DNA from: CAWEFA01 sp963851385
GTDB lineage: Bacteria > Bacteroidota > Bacteroidia > Bacteroidales > DTGW01
NCBI GenBank assembly: GCA_963851385.1
Contig: CAWKPE010000012.1
Coordinates: forward strand, 186,001 to 250,000
Direction of reading: 5' to 3'
Length of the DNA stretch: 64,000 nucleotides
The translations under genes and the position numbers were made by a program. The first letter of the stretch is position 1; every line of letters starts with the position of its first letter. Shown here piece by piece: positions 1-9,075 of the stretch. The notes below the pieces were generated by a model. It saw only the letters and a list, made by a program, of their open reading frames with translations, was not told where the DNA came from and made no database searches.

Positions 1-78
1 TTAATGACTCACTGGAAATCTTTAAAATTCATTCAAACTAAAACGCTATATTTGTTATTTACAAAAACTGCATCAATA

Positions 79-1764
79 ATGAAAAAGATTAAAAATAAAA
101 TTGTTATAATTTGTTTTATTATTTCAGTACTCTTTCTTTGGGCTTTTGTCGAGAACAATTTTAAAATTGCTAAAAATCTTGATATTTATTTTAATCTATT
201 TAAAGAACTTAATTATTACTATGTTGACGAAATTAATCCAGATAAATTAATTAAAACTAGTATTGATGGGATGCTGGAATCGTTGGATCCATATACAAGT
301 TTTATTCCGGAATCTGAATTAGATAATTTTAAATTCCAAACAACCGGTCAATATGGAGGAATTGGCGCATTAATTAGAAAAAACGGTGAAGATCCTATTA
401 TTTCTGAACCATATGAAAATTTTCCTGCAGATAAAGCTGGAATAAAAGCAGGAGACATTATCATAAATATTGATGGAAAAAGTGTAAAAAATAAAAATAT
501 CTCAGAAATCAGCGATTTGCTCAAAGGAATGCCTGGTACAGAAGTTGAAGTAGAAATAAACAGACCAGGAATCGAAATAACTCTAAAAAAGAAAATCAAA
601 CGAGAAAGAATTACGATACCTAATGTACCTTATTTCGGATTAATTTCTGACTCAATTGGATATATTAGGCTTACTGGATTTACTAATGATGCAGGAAAAG
701 ACGTAAAAGAAGCATTCATAGCTTTAAAAAGGTTAAAAGCTAAATTTCTTATTTTAGACATTAGAAATAATCCAGGTGGCTTATTAAATGAATCGGTTTA
801 TGTTTCAAATATTTTTATCCCCAAAAATCAATTAGTTGTTTCGACTAAAGGTAAGGTCAAAGAATCTTCTAAAGATTACTACACAGATAGCGAGCCTGTC
901 GATACAACAATTCCTTTAGCAATATTAGTTAGTAGTGGCTCTGCTTCTGCTTCAGAGATTGTAGCTGGTTGTCTCCAGGATTTAGACAGAGCCGTAATAA
1001 TAGGACAAAGAACTTTTGGTAAGGGACTTGTTCAACAAACAAGGCCTTTAAGTTATAACACACAATTAAAAGTCACTATTGCGAAATATTATATTCCCAG
1101 CGGAAGATGTATTCAAGCACTTGATTATTCACATCGTAACGAAGACGGAAGTGTAGGTTATATTCCAGATTCACTGATATCAGAATTTAAGACAAAAGGT
1201 GGTCGTAAAGTTTACAATGGTGGTGGTATAAAGCCAGATTTAAAGGTTGATGTAGAAAATTTAAGTAATCTGACACTTAATCTCTATGCAAAAAATTTCA
1301 TTTTTAATTATGCAACTTATTTTGTTCAAAAAAATAGATACATTCCAAAACCTGAAATATTTGTAATAACTGATTCTATTTATTCTGATTTTAAAGAATT
1401 TTTAAAAAATAAAGATTTTGATTATACCACAAAAACTGAAGACTATTTTGATAAATTAGTTACTACCGCAAAGCGAGAAAAATATTATTCAAATGTTGAA
1501 AATGAAATCGAACAATTAAAAGTCAAGTTGTCCCATGATAAATTTAAAGATTTAAATACTTTCAAAAAAGAAATCTCAGAACTTCTAAAAGAAGAAATAG
1601 TTACACGCTATTATTATCAAAAAGGAAGGATTGAAGCCTCATTAGTTGGTGATCCGGAAGTAACTAAAGCAGTTGAAATGTTTCAGAAAAAAAACGAATA
1701 TAAAGATATACTATCTGGGAAAGGAGGAGAATTAAATAATAGTATAAAAACAGCTGAAAATTAA
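79..1764 (+). CDS. S41 family C-terminal processing peptidase
   Basis: Periplasmic, membrane-anchored serine protease of the CtpA/Prc type that trims or degrades envelope proteins. The start at 79 (MKKIKNK) is chosen over the upstream ATG at 4 because it directly precedes a basic stretch and a hydrophobic anchor (VIICFIISVLFLW). A PDZ domain follows (YGGIGALIRK to about the KGMPGTEVEVEI stretch). The S41 core carries the catalytic serine in SSGSASASEI and the lysine in TFGKGLVQQ, so the Ser/Lys dyad is intact. About 180 residues of charged C-terminal extension follow, usual for Bacteroidota members of the family. Length is 561 residues. It converges with polA across a 98-bp gap. The gene upstream is cut off by the window edge. 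The family is clear; the substrate is unknown. Confidence 0.93.
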   Translation: MKKIKNKIVIICFIISVLFLWAFVENNFKIAKNLDIYFNLFKELNYYYVDEINPDKLIKTSIDGMLESLDPYTSFIPESELDNFKFQTTGQYGGIGALIRKNGEDPIISEPYENFPADKAGIKAGDIIINIDGKSVKNKNISEISDLLKGMPGTEVEVEINRPGIEITLKKKIKRERITIPNVPYFGLISDSIGYIRLTGFTNDAGKDVKEAFIALKRLKAKFLILDIRNNPGGLLNESVYVSNIFIPKNQLVVSTKGKVKESSKDYYTDSEPVDTTIPLAILVSSGSASASEIVAGCLQDLDRAVIIGQRTFGKGLVQQTRPLSYNTQLKVTIAKYYIPSGRCIQALDYSHRNEDGSVGYIPDSLISEFKTKGGRKVYNGGGIKPDLKVDVENLSNLTLNLYAKNFIFNYATYFVQKNRYIPKPEIFVITDSIYSDFKEFLKNKDFDYTTKTEDYFDKLVTTAKREKYYSNVENEIEQLKVKLSHDKFKDLNTFKKEISELLKEEIVTRYYYQKGRIEASLVGDPEVTKAVEMFQKKNEYKDILSGKGGELNNSIKTAEN

Positions 1765-1862
1765 AATGATACTTAATTTAATTAGGACTAACAGATTTTA
1801 TTTTATATCATTCATTACCAAGACTATAGTAGTGATTAAAGTAATTAATATTAAAAGTTTTT

Positions 1863-4646
1863 TTAATGTGCTTCTAGCCAAGTATTACCAACACCGATCT
1901 CAACAGTTAATGGAACTTTTAAACTAACAGCATTTTCCATTTTCAATTTAACTAACTTTTTTACCTGATCTAATTCTGATTTATTGACATCAAAAACTAA
2001 TTCATCATGAACCTGTAAAATCATTTTTGACTTTAATTCAAATTCTTTAAAACTTTCAGAAATATTTATCATTGCAATCTTAATTATATCAGCAGCAGAA
2101 CCTTGTATTGGACTGTTTATTGCATTTCTTTCAGCCATACTTCTTATAAACGAATTTTGCGATTTAATATCTGGTAAATAACGACGTCTCTTAAAAATTG
2201 TTTCTACAAATCCATGTTCTCTTGCAAAATTTATTATGTAAGTCATATATAATCTTATACTCGGAAAAGTCTTAAAATATTCATCTATTAATTCATTTGC
2301 TTCTTTCTTTGATATTCCCATTCTTTGAGCTAGACCAAATGCAGAAATTCCGTAAATAATACCAAAATTTGCAGTTTTAGCTTTACTTCTTTGCTCTTTA
2401 TTTACAGAATCAATAGAAATTTTAAATATTTTAGAAGCTGTCGAGCTATGTATATCTGCATCTTCCTTAAAAGCCTCAATCATATTCTCATCTTCAGACA
2501 TATGAGCCATGATCCGTAGTTCAATCTGAGAAAAGTCAGCTGATAAAAGTAAATGATTTGAGGAAGAAGGAATAAATGCATTTCTTATTTCCCGACCTCT
2601 GGCCTCTCTAATAGGAATATTTTGCAAATTGGGATTGACAGAACTTAATCTGCCCGTGACAGCTAAAGTTTGATTAAATGTTGTATGTACCTTTCCAGTT
2701 TCATTATTTATCAATCTAGGAAGAGCGTTGACATAAGTTGATAGTAATTTACTTAATGACCTATAATCAAGTATTTTATTCACAATTGGATGATTATTAA
2801 TAAGTCTCTGCAGTACATCTTCACTAGTTGAATATTGCTTTGTTTTAGTTTTTTTAGCATCTTTAGAAATGTTTAGCTTTTCAAAAAGGATTTCTCCTAA
2901 TTGTTTCGGTGAATTAATATTAAATTGCTCATTAGCTAAAAAATATATCTCATTTTCTGTTTTTAATATTTCTTCATTTAGTTCTTTACTATATGATTTT
3001 AAATAATCAACATCAATGTTAAATCCATTTAATTCTATTTCAATTAATACTTTTAATAATTTTGATTCTATTTTAAAAAACAAATCTTTAAGATTATTGC
3101 TTTCCAGTTCCTTTAATAAAACTTCTTTTAACTGAAAAGTAATATCAGCATCTTCAGCAGCGTATTCACTGATTTTTTCAAGTTCGATATTTTTCATATT
3201 TAGCTGCGAAGATCCTTTTTTCCCAATTAATTCTTCAATGGATACCGGGGAATAATTTAAATATTTTTCAGCTAAATAATCCATTTTATGGCTTTGTTCA
3301 GGTTGAAGAATGTAATGTGCTATCATAGTGTCAAATAAATCACCATCAACATTAATACCATATCTACTTAAAAACAAAATATCGAACTTTAAATTATGCC
3401 CAATTTTTAAAATTGATTTTTTTTCAAAAATTTTTTTTAATAGTTTAATTTTATATTTTGCTTTTTCAAAATCTTCAGGTAATGGTATATAAAATGCATT
3501 GAATTTATCAATGCATATAGATATCCCTACCAGATAGTCATTGTGTGTATCTAAGCCTGTAGTTTCAGTATCAAAACAAAACATACTAGACTTTTCAAGA
3601 GTATTATTCAATTCTAAAATCTGATCTTCTTTATCTAAAATTTTGTATACATGGTTTACAGTTTTAATCGTATTGAAATTTGAAAAGACCATTGTTTCTT
3701 CTTTATTAGTAAATTGTCGAAATAGATCTCCTTGAACAAATTCATTTTCAGTATTTGCTATTTCAACTTGTTCATTTTTAATAAATTTCGATATTAAAGA
3801 TTTAAAGTTTAATTCTAAAAGTATTTCTTTCAGTTCATAATCATTGAAATTGGATAATTTTAGCTCTTCTTCTTTAAATTCAATAGGAACAGAAGTATCT
3901 ATTGTGACCAGTTTCTTAGAAATTAATAATTCATTCAAATTTATTGTTATTGAAGAATTTTGTTTAGAGCTAAGCTTTCCCAAATTTTTAATCAGGTTTT
4001 CCACTGATTCATATTCTGCTATTAATTTTGAAGCTGTTTTTTCACCAATTCCTGGAATTCCTGGAACATTATCTGAAGAATCGCCCCATAGTGCTAATAT
4101 ATCGATTACTTGTTCAGGATATTTTATACCAAATTTTTTTTTAACCTCATTTATTCCTAATATTTCTACCTCACTAGCAGACTTTTTAGGTTTATATATT
4201 AATATATTTTCTTCAACTAACTGGCAATAATCTTTGTCAGAAGTAACCATGTAAACTACAAAATTGTTCTTTGCTGCTTTTTTTGCAATTGTACCAATAA
4301 TATCATCAGCTTCATAGCCCGGATACTCAAGAATTTCAATATTCATTAATCTTAAAATTTTTTTTATTATTGGGACTGAATTTCTTATTTCTTCTGGCGT
4401 AATTAATCTATTTGCTTTATATTCAGGATATAAAACGTGTCGAAATGTTGGTTTTCCAGTATCAAAAGCAGCAGCTATATGAGTCGGTTTTTGATTTTTA
4501 ATAATATCTTCAAGTGAAAGAAGAAACCCGAAAATTGTAGAAGTATTAATTCCTTTAGAATTAAACATTGGTGAATTTAAAAATGCATAATATGAGCGAT
4601 ATATTAATGCATAACTATCAAGTAGAAATAGTCGATTATTTTCCAT
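1863..4646 (-). CDS. polA: DNA polymerase I
   Basis: Repair and Okazaki-fragment polymerase of 927 residues, full length for the family. Three domains are visible in order: an N-terminal 5'-3' flap exonuclease (LLDSYALIYRSYYAF start, aspartates in GYEADDIIG and WGDSSDNVPGIPGIG), a 3'-5' proofreading domain with FDTETTGLDTHNDYL, so the metal-binding Asp and Glu are kept, and a family A polymerase domain with motif A (SADFSQIELRIMAHMS), motif B (RSKAKTANFGIIYGIS) and motif C (QVHDELVFDV). Proofreading therefore looks active, unlike in Taq-type enzymes. The frame is intact over 2.8 kb although uvrC nearby is broken. It is divergent from the polyprenyl synthase gene, sharing a 222-bp spacer. Confidence 0.97.
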   Translation of the reverse strand: MENNRLFLLDSYALIYRSYYAFLNSPMFNSKGINTSTIFGFLLSLEDIIKNQKPTHIAAAFDTGKPTFRHVLYPEYKANRLITPEEIRNSVPIIKKILRLMNIEILEYPGYEADDIIGTIAKKAAKNNFVVYMVTSDKDYCQLVEENILIYKPKKSASEVEILGINEVKKKFGIKYPEQVIDILALWGDSSDNVPGIPGIGEKTASKLIAEYESVENLIKNLGKLSSKQNSSITINLNELLISKKLVTIDTSVPIEFKEEELKLSNFNDYELKEILLELNFKSLISKFIKNEQVEIANTENEFVQGDLFRQFTNKEETMVFSNFNTIKTVNHVYKILDKEDQILELNNTLEKSSMFCFDTETTGLDTHNDYLVGISICIDKFNAFYIPLPEDFEKAKYKIKLLKKIFEKKSILKIGHNLKFDILFLSRYGINVDGDLFDTMIAHYILQPEQSHKMDYLAEKYLNYSPVSIEELIGKKGSSQLNMKNIELEKISEYAAEDADITFQLKEVLLKELESNNLKDLFFKIESKLLKVLIEIELNGFNIDVDYLKSYSKELNEEILKTENEIYFLANEQFNINSPKQLGEILFEKLNISKDAKKTKTKQYSTSEDVLQRLINNHPIVNKILDYRSLSKLLSTYVNALPRLINNETGKVHTTFNQTLAVTGRLSSVNPNLQNIPIREARGREIRNAFIPSSSNHLLLSADFSQIELRIMAHMSEDENMIEAFKEDADIHSSTASKIFKISIDSVNKEQRSKAKTANFGIIYGISAFGLAQRMGISKKEANELIDEYFKTFPSIRLYMTYIINFAREHGFVETIFKRRRYLPDIKSQNSFIRSMAERNAINSPIQGSAADIIKIAMINISESFKEFELKSKMILQVHDELVFDVNKSELDQVKKLVKLKMENAVSLKVPLTVEIGVGNTWLEAH

Positions 4647-4820
4647 ATTTAAATTCTTTTTACGCTAATTAAGTATACATGATAAATATTGATGCAATTT
4701 CTATTATCACTGCTTAATAAGCATACAACATATTTTTTATACAAATATATCAATATGTATTAATCAATTAAAACTTCAAAATTAACTTATTAAAATAAGA
4801 AACTGCTTAACTAAGTATAA

Positions 4821-4851
4821 TTGTGATTAGTAAAGCATTTAACTATATTTG
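4821..4851 (+). promoter_or_regulatory. Bacteroidota-type promoter before the polyprenyl synthase gene
   Basis: TATATTTG at 4844-4851 matches the Bacteroidota -7 consensus TAnnTTTG. A TTG lies at 4821-4823 with 20 bases between, the usual distance to the -33 element. The start codon follows 17 bases after the -7 box. The match is seen in the sequence; its use as a promoter is inferred. Confidence 0.55.
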
Positions 4852-4868
4852 CGGGACAATTTATTAAA

Positions 4869-5843
4869 ATGAACTATCTTGACCTAATCAAAAAACCTGT
4901 TAAAGCAGAAATTTCTGAATTTGAAAATCATTTTAAATGTAAGATTGTTAGCGACGTTCCGCTTTTAAATATTATTACTAATTATATTATACGCCGTAAA
5001 GGCAAACAAATAAGACCTCTTTTGGTTTTTTTATCTGCAAAATTAGTTGGAGATATAAACAAATCAACATATTCAGCTGCTACTTTAATTGAATTGTTGC
5101 ATAGTTCTACACTTTTACATGATGATGTTGTCGATGACTCTTATGAGCGAAGAAATCATTTTTCAATTAATGCAATATGGAAATCTAAAATAGCTGTTCT
5201 TGTGGGAGATTATTTCTTGTCAAGAGGAATGTTATTGTCTATAGCTGAAAAGGAGTTTAATCTTCTTGAATCAGTTTCAGAAGCTGTTAAAGAGATGATA
5301 GAAGGAGAATTGCTACAAATTCAATCATCAAAAAAAGCGCTAATTGATATTGATAATTATTTCAATATCATAAAGAAAAAGACTGCATCTTTAATAGCAT
5401 CCTGTACATTATGCGGAGCACAATCATCTACTGATAATCAAGATTTGCATCATAAGCTTAAGCAATTTGGGACTTATGTAGGCATTGCATTTCAAATAAA
5501 AGACGATCTATTTGATTATCAACAAAAAGGAATAATTGGTAAACCAATAGGTAATGATTTAAAAGAGAAAAAATTTACTTTACCATTAATTCTAGCATTA
5601 AAGAATGCTTCGAAAAAGGAAAGTGCAGCTATAACCAGGATAATAAATATGAATACCATATCAAAATTGAAATATAATGAAGTAGTTCAATTTGTAATCA
5701 AACATAATGGACTTTTTGAATCGGAAAAATTTCTTGAAGAATATAAAAATAAAGCATTAGATATATTAAGTTATTTTCCAAATAACGAAATAAAAAATTC
5801 ATTAAGTCTTTTTGCAGAATATGTAATTAATAGAAATAATTGA
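4869..5843 (+). CDS. polyprenyl diphosphate synthase (trans-isoprenyl chain elongation)
   Basis: Soluble enzyme of 324 residues that lengthens allylic diphosphates with isopentenyl diphosphate, probably making the side chain of the respiratory quinone. Both aspartate-rich metal sites are present: the first in LLHDDVVDDSYERR and the second in GIAFQIKDDLFDY. The KGKQIRPLLV motif near the N-terminus binds substrate. Length and motifs match the octaprenyl/heptaprenyl synthase branch (IspB/HepT-like) and lack the FPP-synthase layout, but chain length cannot be read with certainty. The likely product fits the menaquinone needed by the complex I encoded at 30-45 kb. Its stop is only 4 bp from the uvrC stop on the other strand. 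Confidence 0.9.
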   Translation: MNYLDLIKKPVKAEISEFENHFKCKIVSDVPLLNIITNYIIRRKGKQIRPLLVFLSAKLVGDINKSTYSAATLIELLHSSTLLHDDVVDDSYERRNHFSINAIWKSKIAVLVGDYFLSRGMLLSIAEKEFNLLESVSEAVKEMIEGELLQIQSSKKALIDIDNYFNIIKKKTASLIASCTLCGAQSSTDNQDLHHKLKQFGTYVGIAFQIKDDLFDYQQKGIIGKPIGNDLKEKKFTLPLILALKNASKKESAAITRIINMNTISKLKYNEVVQFVIKHNGLFESEKFLEEYKNKALDILSYFPNNEIKNSLSLFAEYVINRNN

Positions 5844-5847
5844 ATAT

Positions 5848-7668
5848 TTAATTATATTTATCTGCTAAATAAGTTCTAATTTTCCTTGCTTTAGATTTTC
5901 CAATTATTTCTGCTATATCTGATTCCCGAATATTTTTAATATTATCAATTGTTTTAAAAACCCTAAATAATTCATCTTTTGTTTTAGATCCAATTCCTTT
6001 AATCTGATCAAAAATTGAATCCTTCATTTCTGCAGAGCGTTTTAATCTATGAAAATTAATTCCAAACCTATGAGCCTCATTTCTTATGTATTGTATTAAT
6101 TTCAAAGATGAAGAATTCTTGTCTATGAAAAGTGGTATTGAGTCATTTGGATAATATATCTCTTCTAGCCTTTTTGCCAAACCAATAATACAAATATCTT
6201 TTGTAATTTCCAATTCGTTAAGACTCTTAATAGCTGCATTTAATTGTCCTAATCCACCATCAATAATAATTAAATCAGGTAAATTGGCTTTTTCATTTAC
6301 CATTTTTTTATATCTCCTGTAAACTACTTCATGAATTGACGCAAAATCATTTGGTCCTTTAACAGATTTAATATTAAAATGCCTATAATCTTTTTTTGAC
6401 GGGATTCCATTTTTAAAAACAACACATGCCCCAACAGGAAAAGTTCCTTGGAAATTAGAGATATCAAAACATTCAATTACATAAGGTAACTTTTTCATTT
6501 TGAGGTCCTTTTGTAATTTTTTCAATACAACATTTTTATTTAATCTAAATTTTTCAGACTTCATTAGTGATTGTCTTAATTTTTCATTAAAAACATTTGA
6601 GCATTTTTTTTTGAAAGTTCAAGTAGCTTTAACTTATCTCCCTTTTTTGGAATTACATATTTTATTCCAGAAATTAGAGTATCAGGTAAAATTGATGTAA
6701 TAATTTCTTTAGAACTGCTATTTAGTTTTTGCCTAATATCTATTATCACTAATGACAATAATTCATTTAGATTTTCATTAAGCCTATTTTTTATAAAATT
6801 CGAATGAACCTGTACGATTGCACCATTAACAATTTTTAAATAATTTACACATACATTTTCTTCTCTCTGAATAATACTAAAAACGTCAATATCATCAATA
6901 TTATCATTAACAACTGCAGATTTACTTTTATATCTTTTTAATTAAATCAATTTTTTCTTTTATTAATTGAGCTTTTTCAAAGTTTAAAAGATTAGACGAG
7001 ATTTTCATAAGGCCTTGAAGATAGTTTAATAAATCTGAAATATGACCTTTTAAAATTTTTTTTATATTCTCAATATTAGATATATAATCCTCATTAGTCT
7101 GAGCTCCAATACAAGGTGCCATGCAATTACCAATATGAAATTCAAAACACGCTTTATATTTATTAGCCTTAATTTTTTCTTCACTTAAATCAAATTTACA
7201 AGTTCTTAAAGGATAAAGTTTTTTAATTAAATTTAAAATAGTTATTACCATATTTACTGATGTATATGGTCCAAAATATTCAGAGCCATCAGTATTAAAA
7301 TTTCTTGTATAATAAATTCTTGGGAATCTTTCTTTTTTAATACAAATCCAAGGAAATGTTTTATCGTCTTTTAAGAGAATATTATATCTAGGTTGATATT
7401 TCTTTATTAAATTATTTTCTAATAATAAAGCATCAGATTCAGAATCTAATATAATATATTTTACATTATCTATTTTACTTACTAAAATTCTAAGCTTATT
7501 GTTTTCATAACTTTCCTTTCCAAAATATGAAGAAATTCTCTTTTTTAAATTCTTAGCTTTGCCTATATATAAAATAATATTTTTTTTATCAAAAAACTGA
7601 TAAACCCCAGGATTTTCAGGTAAATTAGAAATTAGTTCAACTATTTTTTTATTTTTGACTATATCCAT
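5848..7668 (-). CDS. uvrC: excinuclease ABC subunit C, broken by two frameshifts
   Basis: Nuclease subunit of nucleotide excision repair that cuts on both sides of the lesion marked by UvrA/UvrB. The N-terminal GIY-YIG domain is visible (PGVYQF, ILYIGKAKNLKKRISSYF), then the cysteine-containing segment (FHIGNCMAPCIG), a UVR region, and the RNase H-like C-terminal nuclease (VIECFDISNFQG, PDLIIIDGGLGQLNAA) with a terminal HhH segment (IKGIGSKTKDELF). Reading breaks at about 6928 (A-run before YKSKSAVVNDN) and at about 6570 (T-run, restored as FNEKLRQSLMKSEK). Joined, the three parts give about 606 residues, normal for UvrC. Both breaks lie in homopolymers, so sequence error is the likeliest cause. 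It follows apt on the same strand, a common order in Bacteroidales. Confidence 0.9.
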
Positions 7669-7832
7669 ATTAACATTCAGACAATAACTAAAATTCTTAA
7701 TTCCTAAAACATTCTATTACTAAACCTTATAATATAAACTCTATTCTAATTTTTAAAAACTTTATTAAACTATCAAAATTTTTATAATAAATTATTCATT
7801 ATTTCAATTTATTTAAATCACAAATATTATGC

Positions 7833-8357
7833 TTATTTACCATCAAATTTTATCATTGTATATATTTTTTTCCCTTTTAATAAATTTCTTCCATTTAAAT
7901 CCTTTAATTCTACTAAAAATCCACATTCAATAACCTCACCCTTCAGTCTTTCAACTAATTTAATAACGGCAGAAACGGTACCACCTGTTGCAATTAAATC
8001 GTCAATAATAACAATTCTTTCACCTTTTGATATAGCATCCTCATGCATTTCAATTTCTTCCATTCCATATTCTAATTTATATTTTTCACCAATTGTTTTA
8101 AATGGTAACTTACCCTTTTTTCTTGCTGGGACAAAACCAACATTTAGTTTATAGGCCAGAACAGCACCAAAAACAAAACCTCTTGCATCAATTCCAATTA
8201 CTTTTTCAATTCTTTTGTTTTTATAATGTTCATAAAAGTTATTACATACTTCTTGAAAAGCTTCTCCATCTTGCATTAATGTAGTAATATCCCGAAATGT
8301 CACACTTTCGATTGGGAAATTAGGAATAGATCTAATTTTACTTTTTAGTTTGTTCAT
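7833..8357 (-). CDS. apt: adenine phosphoribosyltransferase
   Basis: Salvage enzyme making AMP from adenine and PRPP in the cytoplasm. The 174-residue product is full length, with the N-terminal IRSIPNFPIESVTFRDIT segment typical of APRT and the PRPP-binding loop VIIDDLIATGGT. The frame is intact although both flanking genes are damaged. It lies between mnmG (upstream, same strand, after a 718-bp gap) and uvrC (downstream, 164 bp), the usual mnmG-apt-uvrC neighbourhood of Bacteroidales. The start at 8357 (MNKLKSKIRSIP) is the only reasonable ATG. Confidence 0.95.
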   Translation of the reverse strand: MNKLKSKIRSIPNFPIESVTFRDITTLMQDGEAFQEVCNNFYEHYKNKRIEKVIGIDARGFVFGAVLAYKLNVGFVPARKKGKLPFKTIGEKYKLEYGMEEIEMHEDAISKGERIVIIDDLIATGGTVSAVIKLVERLKGEVIECGFLVELKDLNGRNLLKGKKIYTMIKFDGK

Positions 8358-8856
8358 AATAACATATTTTTTTTATATTAAAAATAACCATTTAAATTAT
8401 TTATTATTTTAAATTATCTTTACCAAATAGTATAAGATGTCTAGTTCCACTTCAAAAAGTCCTAATTACTCATCATTTACTTTTCTTACTTTCTAAATTT
8501 ATAGTCTATTATTTATTTTCCTATTATCTTCTTTTCCACTTTCGATTTTAATATAGCATCCATCAAACTAAAACCTTTTTCATATAATTTTCATTTTATT
8601 TCTTAAATTTATTTAAATATTATTCCTTTAGTCATATTCTTTAACAATTCTATTTTTAAATCTCCTAAATATTGGGTAATAATCTGTGCAAAAGATGAAT
8701 ATAATACTTATCAAAACCTATTGTATAAACATCAATTTTATGCATCTCTTTGAATTCAAACATTATTTTCATCATTGTTTTTCTATTCATTTTTGATATA
8801 TATTTTTGCTATAATTTATCTTCAATTCAATATGTTAATAACATTTTTAAATATTA

Positions 8857-8991
8857 TTAATCTATTAATACAGATATTCTGTTATCTGTATTATTTAGCA
8901 TAGATAACATTTTATTGTGCTTCGAACTATGGAAATCTAGCTCTGTTAAGAACTTTAGAATTTTATGCCGTTCCTTAAATTGAATAGCCAT
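8857..8991 (-). CDS. small open frame of 44 residues, possibly the start of a decayed gene
   Basis: Starts with ATG at 8991 and encodes MAIQFKERHKILKFLTELDF followed by 24 more residues, a mixed, protein-like composition. The same frame continues downstream after several stops into another 38-residue stretch (start near 8799, MNRKTMMKIMFEF). I do not recognise it. It could be the 5' part of a pseudogene lying between mnmG and apt, or chance. The inverted repeat at 8866-8893 lies inside its last third, which argues for a structured or non-coding element instead. Confidence 0.2.
   Translation of the reverse strand: MAIQFKERHKILKFLTELDFHSSKHNKMLSMLNNTDNRISVLID
8866..8893. repeat. hairpin with 10-bp stem in the mnmG-apt spacer
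   Basis: TAATACAGAT at 8866-8875 pairs perfectly with ATCTGTATTA at 8884-8893 around an 8-base loop. No T-run follows directly, so it is not a classical intrinsic terminator. It lies 124 bp from the parS-like palindrome and may belong to a larger protein-binding or origin-like region. Confidence 0.5.
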
Positions 8992-9016
8992 ATTTAAATA
9001 TTATTAATATTCTATG

Positions 9017-9046
9017 AAATTTATGTTCCACGTGGAACATAAATTT
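9017..9046. promoter_or_regulatory. parS-type ParB binding site in a 30-bp perfect palindrome
   Basis: Positions 9017-9046 read the same on both strands with no mismatch and no loop. The central 16 bases (9024-9039) are TGTTCCACGTGGAACA, the form of the chromosomal centromere site parS described for pseudomonads and a close relative of the B. subtilis form TGTTTCACGTGAAACA. It lies 30 bp beyond the mnmG stop. mnmG is a classic neighbour of oriC and of parAB in many bacteria, which supports the call. I saw no second copy in the window and parA/parB are not present here. A terminator for mnmG is a weaker alternative: the CACGTG centre could not form a loop. Confidence 0.72.
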
Positions 9047-9075
9047 TAAATTAGATTATAGCTTCTATAGGAACA

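Larger units (their letters stand above)
8358..9075. other. 718-bp AT-rich stretch between mnmG and apt without an intact gene
   Basis: No long open frame exists on either strand. The minus strand holds short protein-like stretches in changing frames with stops between them: a 44-residue ORF at 8857-8991, then a stretch reading MFEFKEMHKIDVYTIGFDKY near 8700-8765, then FSLMDAILKSKVEKK near 8540-8580. They could be one decayed gene, or chance in AT-rich DNA; I recognise no family. Three dyads lie at its mnmG end: ATGTTA-A-TAACAT at 8831-8843, a 10-bp-stem hairpin at 8866-8893, and the parS-like palindrome at 9017-9046. I looked for DnaA boxes (TTATNCACA) and found only a one-mismatch copy on the minus strand near 8682-8690. 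Confidence 0.5.

Noticed and set aside
8681..8691. DnaA box on the minus strand (TTTTGCACA)
   Set aside because: One mismatch to TTATNCACA and only a single copy; not enough for an origin claim.
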